DNA of 64,000 nt from Adiantum capillus-veneris (taxonomy: Eukaryota > Streptophyta > Polypodiopsida > Polypodiales > Pteridaceae). Each line of letters opens with the position of its first letter. Within the stretch, counting starts at the first letter, position 1. The position numbers and the translations under genes were made by a program. Shown here piece by piece: positions 1 to 11,803 of the stretch. The stretch covers positions 65,802,935 to 65,866,934 of the forward strand of contig CM043950.1 of the NCBI GenBank assembly GCA_014529385.2. Reading direction: 5' to 3'. The notes beneath the pieces were generated by a model that was not told the DNA's origin, ran no database searches, and saw only the letters and a list, made by a program, of their open reading frames with translations.

Positions 1-2454
1 AACTTTGGACCACCGTCTGGTACACCACCATACGAAATATGGGACCCAAGAGCCACGCGTATGCCAAGGCCAAGGCCAACTCCCATCTCACATGTGGTTC
101 CAGGAGCACATACACCCATTATACCTGCTCAAATAGGAGATTTGGTAGCATTTGCTCAAACTATCGGTCGCTCTATTGCGGAAAACATGCGTAGTGCACC
201 TGATAGAGAGCCTAGGAGCAAGGCAGTTCAAGTAGCTAAGCTCACACAGAAATTCAGTGGAGATGGAGATGCTAGAAAGCATATGGAAGTCTTTGAACAT
301 GTGTGCGATTCCTTGGAAGAGCACAATGAGCTACATAAATGTAAGGCTTTGAGTTTGACCCTAAGCGGAAAGGCTGGAGATTGGTATAGAACCTTAAGAG
401 TAGAAGAGAAAACGATCTACTCTACTCTTAGGAGACTGTTCTTAAAAGAATACATACGAGAGGGAGTACTTTGGGGTGTAGCCTCTCAGCTCCAGAAAGC
501 CCAACGAGAAGAAGGTGAATCCGTGAGAGACTTCATTAGTCGCCTAAAGAATTTGAATTCTTGATGCAATCCAAACGAGCGATTCAACAACAACCAATTG
601 CTCGATAGATTCATTAGGGGACTACGACATGAAAGTATTTATAATGGCCTAGTCATTAGAGGTATCACTACTTGGGAAGCAGTCACCATGAATGCAATCC
701 AATTGGAGGATAATTTAATGATTGCAGGAGAAAGAGTGTCTGCCGAGCCGAAGCCTAGTAGCTCGCAAGCATCAGGGCATGAGCCAATGAAGATAAAGCC
801 AATCGTGAAAGAGCAAATGATATCTAAGATGACTTTGGCAGATCTCACCAAGGCCATCCAAGAAAGCCTTAGGGGTAATTGTGCTGCACAAAACACTCAT
901 ATGTATCCAAGAAGGGAGCAGCAATGGTGCTCAATCTGCTTGGGCCCACATACTACGAGTGAATGCCCTACTTTCAGAGTAAAGTTTAACGGGACTTGTA
1001 ACGCGTGTGGTAGGTATGGCCATCAAGCGAAGGATTGCCTAATGCTTAAACGCATCATGGAAAATAGACCGCCTATAGCTTGGGCAGACTCACCTCGAGT
1101 TCCTGTATTGATGCCTACCCCACCCATGGAGCAACAATTGCCATTACAGCACATGGTCCCTAGAACCCAAAATGTGGTCCAAACCAGACCGTTGCCACCT
1201 CCAGTGCTAGGACCGCAACCCCCTCATCCAAGAGTTACACCTATGAACCAAATAGGTTGCGAGTCATCTAGTACTTATGTAGATTGCGAAGAGGACATAG
1301 ACTCTAGTATCACCTATGGAGTCAACATGCTTGAGGAGTGTCCCATGTACTATATGGAAGACCATTGGGGAAAAATCAAACAGGTATATCAAGCTACTGC
1401 GCTAGCAGCAAGAGGCCAAAACATTAATAGTTTTGCCAGGAGACCACCTCTTCAGTGCTACGAATGTGGTGGACCACATCGAGTAGCTGAGTGCCCCATT
1501 AGAATGCAAAAGAATGCTGCACTAATGCAAACAAGTTAAGGGAGTGCATTGGCAATGCCAATACTCACTTGTAATCGTTGTGGCATAGATCATTTGATCG
1601 CACATTGTCCTAACAATCCAAACGCGCCGAAAATCACACCATTGAACTTAATAGAGATTGTTGATGGGACACCACCAACTATAAACATAGCACCAGTGAA
1701 TGCACTCACACGGTCGATGCTCCAAAAGAAAAATTACATCCTCGAAGAGAGAGATGCTGCATCCATTGGCCGAGCGAGAAAGAAGAAAACACGAAGAAAG
1801 AAATCCCTTAATGCTTCTAGCTCAAAACCTAGTTCAAAGACTAACATAGGGACAGGAGAGGATCCCGTATATATGAATGACCCTGAGGATGACTCAGATT
1901 CGATAGAGACCACGGAGACCAAAACTGTTACTACAAAGGAAAAAGCCAGTGAGGAGGATCACGAGAGGGAATTACGACGAACACCAAAAGAGTATTCAAA
2001 GTTAAACCACTTAGTTGCGAACCCCCCAGATAAGCCACGAGAGACAAAAAATGAGGATTGCAAGAGAAAGATTGGAACCTATCCAAACCCAACAGTGGAA
2101 ATTGAACGAGTCCAACAACTGAGGGGTTTGGTGGAAGAAACTCAACGAACATTAGAACCTGAACCCAAACATATCCAGATGTCGGACACAGTGTTTCCCA
2201 CACAAGTTCAACCTCACAAGAACTACAGGCCGTTAGCTATACCCAGTATCATTCGGGAAGAGAGTGAGGGTAGGACATCTGAAAGTGGACACACACCTTT
2301 CCTACTAGAGAGAATGTTTGGGGAGGGAATGCCCGACCCCCTTGAGGAAGTGGAGATTCCATCTTCACCATTCTCTTGTCAGGGTCCTACGTACGTCCCA
2401 CAAGATGCCATTAAATGTTGCCAAATTGATGGATTTCATGTCTTCAGAAGTTAG
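1..2454 (+). pseudogene. gag: Element A Gag (broken), with four zinc-knuckle-like motifs
   Basis: One frame stays open from base 1 to 2454 except for in-frame stops at 562-564 (TGA) and 1537-1539 (TAA). The first part contains a retrotransposon Gag capsid-like helical region (KFSGDGDARKHMEVF, then SLTLSGKAGDWYRTL). The later part contains four Cys/His clusters: CSICLGPHTTSEC, CNACGRYGHQAKDC, CYECGGPHRVAEC and CNRCGIDHLIAHC. Only the second has classical CX2CX4HX4C spacing; the other three read CX2CX3HX4C. The C-terminus is charged and low complexity. Gag would package element RNA in a cytoplasmic particle. Gag identity is secure; the number of functional knuckles is inferred. Confidence 0.85.
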
Positions 2455-2557
2455 AACCACCATCATGTCCAAACTATATAAAGACCCCGAGCTAGTCTCA
2501 GCTCTTTGAGCCTTCCTCAATGGAGAATTACAGGCCGGATTACCACAGTTTGCACAT

Positions 2558-3061
2558 ATGAACAAACCTGACTCGGTAATGAATGATGAGGAACATTTAG
2601 CACCACCATCTGACCTAGCGGGACATGAATCTGTAATTGAAATACCCGTTAACAAGTTGGGGCAATACTTTGAAGGTGATGAATCTAATGCTACTCTACC
2701 AATCACTACTAAAGGATTAACTGTAAAGGGGGTCCTTGACGGTGGTGCGGGAGTCAGCATGGTGACAAAGAGTTGTTGGGAGTCTATGGGGCGACCTCAC
2801 CTTGAAGCCACAAGTGTAGTGGTAAAAATGGCTAATGGATCTATTGTTACGCCTATTGGAATGCTAAAGGATCTCAGAATCAAGGTCTTGGGACACAAGG
2901 TAAGGCAGAATTTCATTGTTATGGATTTTTCCAAGCATCCTATGTCATTTGAGATGATCTTAGGGCGTCCATTCATGAGGGAAGCAAAAATGGTGCATGA
3001 CTGGTTCAAAAACCACGTCTCTTACAGTTCCAAGACTCTGTCATTCGAGTTGATCTTTTAA
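2558..3061 (+). pseudogene. Element A aspartic protease (retropepsin) region
   Basis: The 167-residue ORF has the retropepsin pattern: VLDGGAGVSMV with the active-site aspartate at about base 2738, and a downstream ILGRPF motif typical of the C-terminal half of plant gypsy proteases. The active site reads D-G-G-A instead of D-T/S-G-A. Element D here has the same variant, so it is probably a lineage feature and not damage. The ORF lies between Gag and RT, as expected, but in a different frame from Gag, implying a frameshift mutation or separate expression. Confidence 0.8.
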
Positions 3062-3192
3062 GTGGTCGAACGCATCCTCTAGGAAATAAATTCATCATTG
3101 ATAATCGATCAGACACAACAATTCACTCAGCTCCATTACAGTATTGTTACACGTGTAACGAAGACACGGATATTGGGGAGAACTCTCCTTAT

Positions 3193-5665
3193 ATGGATAT
3201 CCTACCCGGAATGGCTGAGTCAGACAATGTCGATTGGGTACACCTAGCGGCAACTATAGATACATGGGGAGCTAGAGGAACAACCTGGGTAACACCAGAT
3301 GGAGAAGAGATACCACACATTACACCAGTAAACATGTTAGGTGTAGCGCATGTAACATCCGATGATAAGAAAGAGGCACACCTATCTGAGAGTGAAACCG
3401 ATGATTCCTTAAAGGCTTCAGACCAATACACATCAGAAACGGAATCTCAAGGAGAAATGGATTCAGAACCTGAGGAAACATCGAGTGAGCCAAGTATAGA
3501 AACTGAACACTCAAGGCCTAGTACGACCATCTATGGTAATTTATATGAGAGTGAAGAAGATACAAGCGAAGACCTATCAGGCGAGTCGAGTTCAAACATT
3601 TACCAAAATCAAAACCTTAACAAGAAACAAAGGTCATATAAGAGACGACGATACCGAGCAAATGTGAGAGCTAGGATAAACAAGGAAAGATCTACTGTAG
3701 AATGGCTTAGCTATCTAGGGGCATGTGATGCTCATCGAAAGCTAGTAGATAATTGGGGTGAACATCTCCAGAGTGTCATGTGGTGTAGCCCACGACCCAT
3801 TGACCTCGCTCAATTGGAGGTTACAGAGCCGAAATTGAGTCGAACTATAAGAAGACGTCAAAACCGAGAGTTAGCACAACAACAAAAGGAGGCAGAACTA
3901 AAAGAAAGGTCTCCGTCAGGACAAGAGCCTGCTGACTTACATACGGGTCCTGAACATTTTAAATCTTATACCACGGGGGAGCGAAAGGTTGTGTATGCCA
4001 AAGCCCAACGAATACCTACCAATGGAAGCAGTGGAGTCTATGATGGTCCAACGGTAGTTAAAGAGATAGAATTAGCAGAACCAGGTGAGGAGTCTAAACC
4101 AATCTTTATTGCTCAAGACCTTACCGAAACTGAAGAGGCTGTACTTAAGGAGCTCCTCAAGGAATACAAGGATATCTTTGCTTGGACATATCATGACATG
4201 AAGGGAGTTCCACCTTCTGTGGTGCAACATACAATTCCCATGATCAACATTGCTAAACCCGTCCAGCAACGACCCTATCCAATGAATCCTAAGTATGCCA
4301 AAATTGTACAAGAGGAGATTGAAAAACTTATCCAATGTGGATTCATATACCCTATTGAGCACTCAGAATGGGTTTCTCCAATAGTCATTGTGCCAAAAAA
4401 GAATGGTAAACTAAGAGTGTGCGTGGACCTCAAGAAAGTTAATGCAGCTACTAGGAGAGATCATTATCCCTTGCCATATTCAGAACATGTGCTTGAAAGA
4501 GTTGCGGGCAAGGAAGCTTATAGCTTTTTAGATGGGTATTCTGGTTACAATCAAATCACAATTGCATTAGAGGACCAAGCTAAAATTGCTTTTATCACAG
4601 AGTTTGGAGTGTTTGCATTTCGTGTTATGGCTTTTGGATTAACAAATGCCCCTGCTACATTCCAACGATTAATAAACACTGCGTTTAAAGAATTTCTAAG
4701 GGAGTTTTGTGAAGATTTCTTAGATGATCTTTGTGTTTATTCTTCTTGGGAGAAGCATTTGTTATATCTACGAAAAATATTTGAAAGGTGCAGATTTTAT
4801 CGCATCTCATTGAACTCTTTCAAATGCCAATTTTGGGTTAAGCATGGAGTCATTCTAGGGCATATAGTGTCCAAGAACGGGATATCCACAGATGAGAGTA
4901 AGATTAAAGCCATTGCCGATTTGCCACCACCTACTAACTATAAGGAGTTCAAAGATTTATGGGCCATGTTGGTTATTATCGAAGGTTTATTTTAAACTTT
5001 GCCGAGATAGCGCGTCCATTGTACAAGCTTCTTATCGAGTTTCACTGGACGGAAGAATGTCATCAATCTTATGAGTTATTAAAGAAGGCCCTAACAAGTG
5101 CTCCAATCCTGCGAACACCTGATTGGAATGTACCTTTTCATGTGCATATTGATGCATCAAATTTTGCTATTGGGTGTGTTCTAACTCAACCAGGAGAACA
5201 TAAATTGGACTACCTATTAGCTTTGCAAGTCGCCAATTAAATGATGCCGAGATGAACTACACTACTACAGAGTGCGAAGGTCTAGCTATGATTTACGCAG
5301 TAAAGAAATTTCGCTATTACCTTCTTGCTACCAAGTTTGTGTTTTATTTTGATCATCAAGCATTGCTATATTTGGTAAACAAGCCGTGTTCCACAGGTCG
5401 AATTACACGATGGTTGTGAATTCTTCTTGAGTTTGACTTCACCGTTGTTGTGAGGCCTGGGAGGAAACATGTCATGGCAGATCATTTATCTCGTATCCCT
5501 AATGGTGAAGCTCCTACGGGGGTTGATGATGAATTGCCTGATACTCCTTTGTTCATTGTTGAGACAATGCCTGAATGGAGTGAAAAGATTGTTAACTTCT
5601 TAGTTAATGGTTTTCCACCCAAAGAGCTGCGAAAAGATGTAGCTCGAAAATTAATCAAGGAATGA
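3193..5665 (+). pseudogene. pol: Element A reverse transcriptase and RNase H (broken)
   Basis: 3193-4995 is one open frame. About 300 residues of acidic and basic linker are followed by RT: the KLIQCGFIYPI start, WVSPIVIVPKKNGK, CVDLKKVNAATRRDH, YSGYNQI, AFGLTNAPATFQ and the catalytic FLDDL at about 4717-4731. Near 4960 the frame shifts (GHVGYYRRF continues in another frame). RNase H follows with HIDASNFAIG (first Asp), a TTECEGLA block with the Glu and FDHQALLYL, but with a stop near 5240 and a TGA near 5417. Only the native gypsy RNase H is present. The copy is inactive; the family call is strong. Confidence 0.9.
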
Positions 5666-5695
5666 GAACCCTATTGCTTACTGGCTGGAACTCTC

Positions 5696-6932
5696 TATAA
5701 GAGAGGAAAAGATGATGTTCTTAGACGCTGTGCCCGTGAGGATGAGTATTTATATATTCTACAAGAGGCACACATGGGCGGAGCTGGTGGTCACTTTTCA
5801 GGAAAGTTGACTGCCCGAAAGATCTTACAGTCAGGCTATTGGTGGCCCACTCTTTAAGGATGCATCACTTTTTGCAAAGGGATGTGATGAATGCCAACGC
5901 TTCAACAAGCCACAAAGAAGGGATAGGATGCCTCTACATCCCATCAAGGTAACCCAACCATTTGAAAAGTGGGGCTTAGACTTTGTAGGACCGATTAGTC
6001 CGGCTGCACGTAACACGCAATCACGATATATCATTGTGGCTACCGACTATGTAGCCAAATGGGCTGAAGCAAAAGCAACACGAAAGGCGGATGCAAAAAC
6101 AACAACTAAGTTCCTCTTTGAGAACATTATCACACGTTTTGGATGCCCCTTTGAACTTGTGAGTGACAATGGAACTCATTTTATAAATGAAGTAATAAAA
6201 GAACTCACATCAAACTTCATGATATCTCACCACAAGTCTACACCCTATTATCCCCAAGCAAATGGCCAAGCTGAGAGTACCAACAAAACTCTCATCTCCA
6301 TTTTGACAAAGACAGTCGAGGCTCATCGCACTGATTGGGACCTAAAGCTTACATAAGCTTTATGGGTTTATCATACTGCGTATAAAGTTGCTATTAATTG
6401 CACACCGTTTAAGATGGTGTATGGCCAAGAAGCAGTTATGCCATGGGAGTTTGTCATTCCTAGTCTTCGAGTAGCTTCTCAAGAAGGTTGGGATGGTAAC
6501 CCCTTAGTGGAGCGATTATATATCCTAGAAAGGCTAGATGAAGAAAGGCAATTAGCTGTGCGAAATGCTCTAGTGGAGAAGGATAGGAGAAAGAAGTGGT
6601 TTGATAGCCATTTAAAGGATAAAGACATCAAGGTTGGTGATAAAGTTCTTATGTACGGGGTACGTAATGAAAAAAAGAAATTGAAATATGCTGGTAAGGG
6701 ACCATATCGAGTGTGTGAAATTACCCCGCAAGGGACCATTCGTGTGGAGACTCTAGATGGAGTTGAAACCATTGGATTCCTTAATGGGAGTAAATTCAAA
6801 AGATATTATGATCTTCTAAGCCAGGAAGAGTTGCAAGCCATCCATCAAAAGAAGGTTGCCAAGGAACAAGCAGAGCTTAGAAAAATCCAAGCAAGAGTTG
6901 AGGCTCGAGAACGACAACAATGTCTTAGGCGT
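5696..6932 (+). pseudogene. Element A integrase (broken, cut by element B)
   Basis: An HHCC zinc-binding region (AHMGGAGGH ... CDECQ, frame change near 5855) precedes the DDE core. The first Asp is in GLDFVGPI (~5974), the second in VSDNGTHF (~6164) and the Glu in NGQAESTNK (~6272). A stop at 6354-6356 separates the core from the C-terminal part (6414 on), which contains VGDKVLMY and GKGPYRV, a GPY/F-type module. The last host codon before element B is at 6930-6932. The three catalytic acids survive, but stops and frame changes make the copy inactive. Confidence 0.88.
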
Positions 6933-8080
6933 TGTCAGGAGTTTTCTGGAGCAGGGGATTGCGCTTATGTACATATACATGCATGGTGCATCAAATAAAT
7001 GATTGCCCATTTTCCTTAGCCAGGTGGTTATGTAGGGCTCACATGTGTACAGGTAGGACAGGGTGTACATAGTGCAACGATTTTCACTATTATCAGTACT
7101 AGTGTGTTTTTTCTGCAATAAGGAGGAGTTCGTAGCGCGTAAAACTTCTCGAGGAAGCTATTCGCGGGCCGACGACATGAGGTCAGCAAGTGCGTCAGAT
7201 GGCATCTAGTGGCGTCAGGAGGGCGAACGAGGTCAATATTTGCACGCGGATGAGGACAGACACAACGTGGGTGTTTTCTTGCGAGAGTTATGCAGAAAGG
7301 TCATCATTAGGATCACTTTTTGGGGCCACTTCACGTGGTGGCGAGATGCATTATTGAAAAGAAATGAGTGCCAGGTGTGCGGATGATGCAAAAAGGTGAC
7401 AACTATGCACTGCGAGGTCAGTTTTTGGCCTGTTCGGGGTCCGTTTGAGGTCATCTAAAAGGCCAATGGTGCCCAAATAATAAAGCTAAGTGTGGGAACT
7501 GAAAAAGAAGAGATAAGACCAGAAAAAACGTGGAGAAGAGAGGAGGAACAGCCGTAGGTGTGTTTTTGGGGTTTTTGGAGCCTGTTTTGGCCGTAAACTG
7601 CTCATCCAGAGTCGGATTTGAGCACTTTGACATTGTAGACTGGGGTTTTGGGCCGTTCCGGAAGCGATGGTGCTGTCCATTTTGCCAAATTCCTCACTCT
7701 TTTTCTGCTTTTTTTCTGTGTAAGTTTCTCCTATGAGCGAAGTTTCTGCTCCAGCTTGTGATTGTATCTGGTATCTTTTACCTATATTTTGTGAGCTGTT
7801 TGCCCCATTGGTGTTGGCCCAAGCTCAATTGTATCTAATTATTAGAAGTTTCCCTCTTTTGAGCTGAGTTTTTTGGGTGTGTGTGTGTGTGTGTGTGTGT
7901 GTGTCTCTGTGTGGAGTGGGCAAGTGGATAGTCTCTCTCCTCTCACTCCATAGGTGTGTTCCTTGTCTCGGCTAGGTGTGTTGTGTAAGCCGAGTGGTGC
8001 CCCATAGTGTGTGTGTATCTTCCCAAAAGTGTGTGTCGGGTCATTATAGAGGCGTTCTGTGTGTTTCCATCCCGCTCACA
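6933..8080 (+). repeat. Element B left (5') LTR
   Basis: It matches 10690-11799 over its whole length by eye. Visible differences are an extra ~21 bp near 7121 (GGAGGAGTTCGTAGCGCG), a longer (GT)n run at 7878-7903 and scattered substitutions. It starts TG and ends CA. Similarity continues into the U5-like CT/GT-rich end. Small ORFs inside it are repeat shadows. Confidence 0.9.
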
Positions 8081-8086
8081 TTCTTT

Positions 8087-8104
8087 TGGCGCCCCCACGG
8101 AGGA
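8087..8104 (+). other. Element B primer-binding site
   Basis: TGGCGCCCCCACGGAGGA begins 6 bases after the left LTR. It would pair with a tRNA 3' end of the form ...GTGGGGGCGCCA. It differs at few positions from the sites of elements C and D in this window (TGGTGCCCCCA...), so the three probably use the same primer tRNA. Confidence 0.7.
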
Positions 8105-8159
8105 TCTTCTTCGAGTACCTTCTGCTTCAAGCTTCGAGGTTCGAGCTTCGAGCTTCGGG

Positions 8160-8235
8160 ATTACAGGTTGCAGGTTGCAGATTACAGGTTACAGGTTACA
8201 GGTACAGGTACAGGTGATTCACATAGGTACAGGTA
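8160..8235 (+). repeat. Short tandem repeat in element B leader (unit ~7 bp, ACAGGTT/GCAGGTT)
   Basis: About ten degenerate copies of RCAGGTT/ACAGGT lie just downstream of the primer site, preceded by repeated TTCGAGCTTCGAG. The stretch is untranslated leader. Confidence 0.8.
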
Positions 8236-8803
8236 GCTGGAGTACAGTGATATACTAGGAGTGATGTCACTTGCAATTGTTGTGGGAATGCATCACTTGG
8301 CGCCTATTTGAGCGCATTGTCTGCTAGATTGTACGTTACTTGTGGAAACTGCCATTGTATGCATTTGTGGAGCCATACTTGGTTGTATTTGGCAGTCCCA
8401 GCCATTTCTGAGACTTGGTCTGGAAGATAGTCATTTCTGAGACTTGACTATATGCGATTTGCATTAGCCTTCGTGTGAGGGTCGATAGCGTGAGGTTTTT
8501 ATTGAGCTGGGGGATTCTCAAATGTGGATATCCTTTCGGTGATACAGGTAGCTGGAGCACCCTTTTTGTGACCTCGCCATAGGCTATGTACTAGTGAGTC
8601 CTACTTGATACTCGGGTTCTATTGTTGACAGTTTATGCATACATAGACAGTCTATATTTTGGGTTCCTACTGCTCTACTTCTGGGGAAACTCTGTCGAAA
8701 TTTTCCCAAGTTATGATGGCTGGTTTTTTGGTATTTTGAGCCATTTATGCTGTTATGCTGCTGAAATTTTGGCAAAATCAGAGGTTGAGTCAGGTGTGCC
8801 TTC
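8236..8803 (+). other. Element B leader without a clear gene
   Basis: Between the short repeat and the pre-gag ORF no frame with recognisable protein similarity was found. By position it corresponds to the longer pre-gag region of element D, but it is too decayed to align by eye. Confidence 0.5.
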
Positions 8804-8827
8804 TTGGGAGCTTCATGGTTGGCTTTA

Positions 8828-9046
8828 ATGGATGATGAAAATGGCCCTCAGTTCACTACTTTTCATTTAACTCAAAGAATTCAGATTAATGTTCATGTGT
8901 CCAGGAAGATCTTTTTCCAGCAGCGCATAGTCTTTATGTTTGGGCCAAGAAGATTGAGAGAGATCTTGGAATGTCCTTTGCCTGTTGTCATTCCGATGAT
9001 TAACTATGAAAACTCATTTGATGTGCATGTGTTTGTCCTTATCTAA
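8828..9046 (+). CDS. Element B pre-gag ORF (~72 aa, unknown function, shared with element D)
   Basis: The frame from ATG 8828 reads MDDENGPQFTTF..., with QRIQ, SRKIFFQQ, MFGPRRLREI, LPVVIPMIN and SFDV. Element D has a clearly related peptide at 57218-56994 (minus): QRIQ, DRKMFYQQ, MFGRERLQEI, LPFILPMIN and SFDV in the same order. In both elements it ends about 100 bases before the Gag ATG. No known domain is recognised. It may be the C-terminal part of a longer pre-gag ORF such as ORF1 of Tat/Ogre elements. An upstream in-frame start at 8804 is also possible. Confidence 0.65.
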   Translation: MDDENGPQFTTFHLTQRIQINVHVSRKIFFQQRIVFMFGPRRLREILECPLPVVIPMINYENSFDVHVFVLI

Positions 9047-9148
9047 AGTTGAGCTCCATTGAAGTTTCTGGGGATTGGGTAGTGAAAAGTTTTGGGTTCT
9101 TGCACGTGTGTTCGAAGGGGTTCTCAAAGCATTGTAACTTGGGTAGCC

Positions 9149-10639
9149 ATGGCTTTCTCTTATTCGGAATTTCATGGAAGAAGTGGTGAAGATGCGGAAG
9201 ACTTTCTGGAGCAAGTCGAGGTGGCATGAATAAGTAACAATATGTGTGATGAGGAGAAGACTTTGAGGCTATTTGGATTGCTTTTGAAAGATGAGGTCCG
9301 TGTTTGGTTCATGGATTTGGAAGCTAAAGAAGCAGTGGCTTCTTCTTATGTTTTGAGTCTTGACAAGTTTATAGAAGCTTTTTTAGAGCGTTTCCAGGTT
9401 TTTGAAGATGCAAATGCAGTATGGAATGAGCTCAATGCTCTTAAGCAAGGTTCTTGTCAAGGTGTTGATGCCTATGTACAAGGTTTTACAGATTTATGGA
9501 CTCGTTGGTGTGTTGCTCTTAAGGATGAGACCCTCCCTTGTTCATTGAAGAAAAGTTTTTTTGTTGATGGTTTGTCACCTTGGTTGCGGCTCGAGGTTGA
9601 GTTGAAGATGCCCAAGTCTTTTGAAGATGAGGTATGCATTGCAAAGCACAAGGAATGGAAGTTTAAGTGTCTTGAGGAACATGGTATCAGTACAGGTATG
9701 CATGTGCAAAATGGATATGACATGGAAGATGAAGTTAAGCCTAAGCAGGTGAAAAGTAGCCTATCCTATGATGTTTCTCATTTCTTCCCAAGGTCTATTG
9801 TGAAGCGTAAAGAGGTCTAGCAGGTTGACAGGTTTATGGAAGAGCCTAAAGAGGTGAGTAATGCTTTGGATACAGGATTGAAAAGTCTTGAAGAGGATGC
9901 ATTGGCTACTTGTGTACCTTGTGATTCTGGGTGTGAGTGTGAGGTTGAGGTTATTGATGATGAGCATGTATCTTTGGATACTAGTTCCTTGGAAATTAGG
10001 GAAGGGGGCAAGGTTGAGAGCCATTTTGTGGATTTGTTAGATATGGAGCCTGTTTTGAAGCCATATTTTGATGTATGTGTAGTGATTGAACTGATTTGTG
10101 AGCATGATTGTGGTTTAGAGCAGGGATCTATATTCTTGGAGACTGATGAACCCATTCTAGAAGCTATGGATAGTGGTGCTAGCCATGATTATGATGTGGA
10201 TAAAGTTATGTGTGATGATGAGTATGCTTATGATGATGAGAAGGGGTTTGGCATATATGAGTCCAATCTCAGCTATGTGGATGCCTATGCTAGGGATATG
10301 TGTGCTGCGGGGATACTTTTGTGCTTTGGATATCAACAACTTTACCTTCACACAATGCTTTTAGCTACTTGGGTGCATGATTTGCAGGTTGTTGCTATGG
10401 CTGGTGAAGCCAAGATGCTAGGTGATGAGTCACTTGAGTTGTCTCTATCGGTTGGGTTGAATGTGGCATGTAATATTTATGCATTTGGAACTCCAGACAG
10501 GGCGGATGTGTTAGTTGGATATGCCTATGGTGCATTTTGGTTGATTGGTGACAAATATATGTGTGGTGTTATGATGCTTCTTGTGAATCAAGTGATATGT
10601 CTTTGGCCTTTTGATCCAGGTGGAATGAGTATCTACTAG
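9149..10639 (+). pseudogene. gag: Element B Gag with acidic C-terminal tail (two in-frame stops)
   Basis: A single frame runs from ATG 9149 to 10639, broken only by TGA at 9227 and TAG at 9818. The N-terminus (FHGRSGEDAEDFLEQVEVA) aligns with element D's Gag start (FTGKVGEDAADFLDNLEIA). The following RLFGLLLKDEVRVWF and LKQGSCQGVDAYVQGFTDLW match D's LHIFPLLMKVEARSWY and LKQGSMLEYASYESKFVDLW. After the capsid region there is no zinc knuckle or protease, only ~270 residues rich in Asp, Glu, Val and Cys. Element C has the same design. This is consistent with a non-autonomous Gag; the tail's function is unknown. Confidence 0.82.
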
Positions 10640-10689
10640 TGCTGCTGCTGAGCATGAATGCTCTAGCAGGCTAGGGGGTGGGCAAATTA

Positions 10690-11799
10690 TGTCAGGAGTT
10701 TTCTGGAGCAAGGGATTGCGCATATGTACATATACATGCATGGTGCATCAAATAAAGGATTGCCCATTTTCCTTAGCCAGGTGGTTATGTGGGGCCCACA
10801 TGTGTACAGGTAGACAGGGTGTACATAGTGCAACGATTTTCACTATTATCAGTACTAGTGTGTTTTTTCTACAATAAAACTTCTCGAGGAAGCTATCCGC
10901 AGGCCGACGACATGAGGTCAGCAAGTGTGTCAGATGGCATTTAGTGGCGTCAGGAGGGCGAACGAGGTCAATATTTGCACGCGGATGAGGACGGACACAA
11001 CGTGGGTGTTTTCTTGTGAGAGTTATGCAGAAAGGTCATCATTAGGACCACTTTTTGGGGCCACTTCACATGGTGGCGAGATGCATTATTGAAAAGAAAT
11101 GAGTGCCAGGTGTGCGGATGATGCAAAAAGGTGACAACTATGCACTGCGAGGTCAGTTTTTGGCCTGTTCGGGGTCCGTTTGAGGTCATCTAAAAGGCCA
11201 ATGGTGCCCAAATAATAAAGCTAAGTGTGGGAACTGAAAAAGAAGAGAGAAGACCAGAAAAAACGTGGAGAAGAGAGGAGGAACAGCCGCAGGTGTGTTT
11301 TTGGGGTTTTTGGAGCCTGTTTTGGTCGTAAACTGCTCATCCGGGGTCGGATTTGAGCACTTTGACATTGTAGACTGGGGTTTTGGGCCGTTCCGGAAGC
11401 GATGGTGCTGTCCATTTTGCCAAATTCCTCACTCTTTTTTTGCTTTTTTTCTGTGTAAGTTTCTCCTATGAGCGAAGTTTCTGCTCCAGCTTGTGATTGT
11501 ATCTGGTATCTTTTACCCATATTTTGTGAGCTGTTTGCCCCATTGGTGTTGGCCCAAGCTCATTTGTATCTAAACATAAAAAATTCTCCTCTTTTGAGCT
11601 GAGTTTTTTGGGTGTGTGTGTGTCTGTGTGGAGTGGGCAAGTGGATAGTCTCTCTCCTCTCACTCCATAGGTGTGTTCCCTGTCTCGACCAGGTGTGTTG
11701 TCTAAGCCGAGTGGTGCCCCATAGTGTGTGTGTGTATCTTCCCAAGAGTGTGTGTCGGGTCGTTATAGAGGCGCTGTGTGTGTTTTCATCCCGCTCACA
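10690..11799 (+). repeat. Element B right (3') LTR with upstream polypurine tract
   Basis: This is the partner of 6933-8080. The purine-rich stretch GGCTAGGGGGTGGGC just before it (about 10669-10683) is the probable polypurine tract. After the terminal CA at 11798-11799, element A coding sequence resumes. Confidence 0.9.
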
Positions 11800-11803
11800 A
11801 CGC

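Larger units (their letters stand above)
6933..11799 (+). mobile_element. Element B: non-autonomous gag-only LTR retrotransposon inserted in element A
   Basis: Two direct repeats (6933-8080 and 10690-11799) begin TGTCAGGAG and end GCTCACA. A primer-binding site follows the left copy and a purine tract precedes the right copy. The 2.6 kb interior holds a pre-gag ORF and one Gag-like frame with an acidic tail, but no protease, RT or integrase. This matches the class called TR-GAG, which must borrow enzymes from a relative. Removing the element plus a 4 bp target duplication (GCGT left, ACGC right, two transitions apart) restores element A's frame exactly. B is therefore younger than A. Confidence 0.88.

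Noticed and set aside
88-324. Minus-strand ORFs opposite the gag and pol of element A
   Set aside because: They overlap secure coding frames on the other strand and show no protein similarity.
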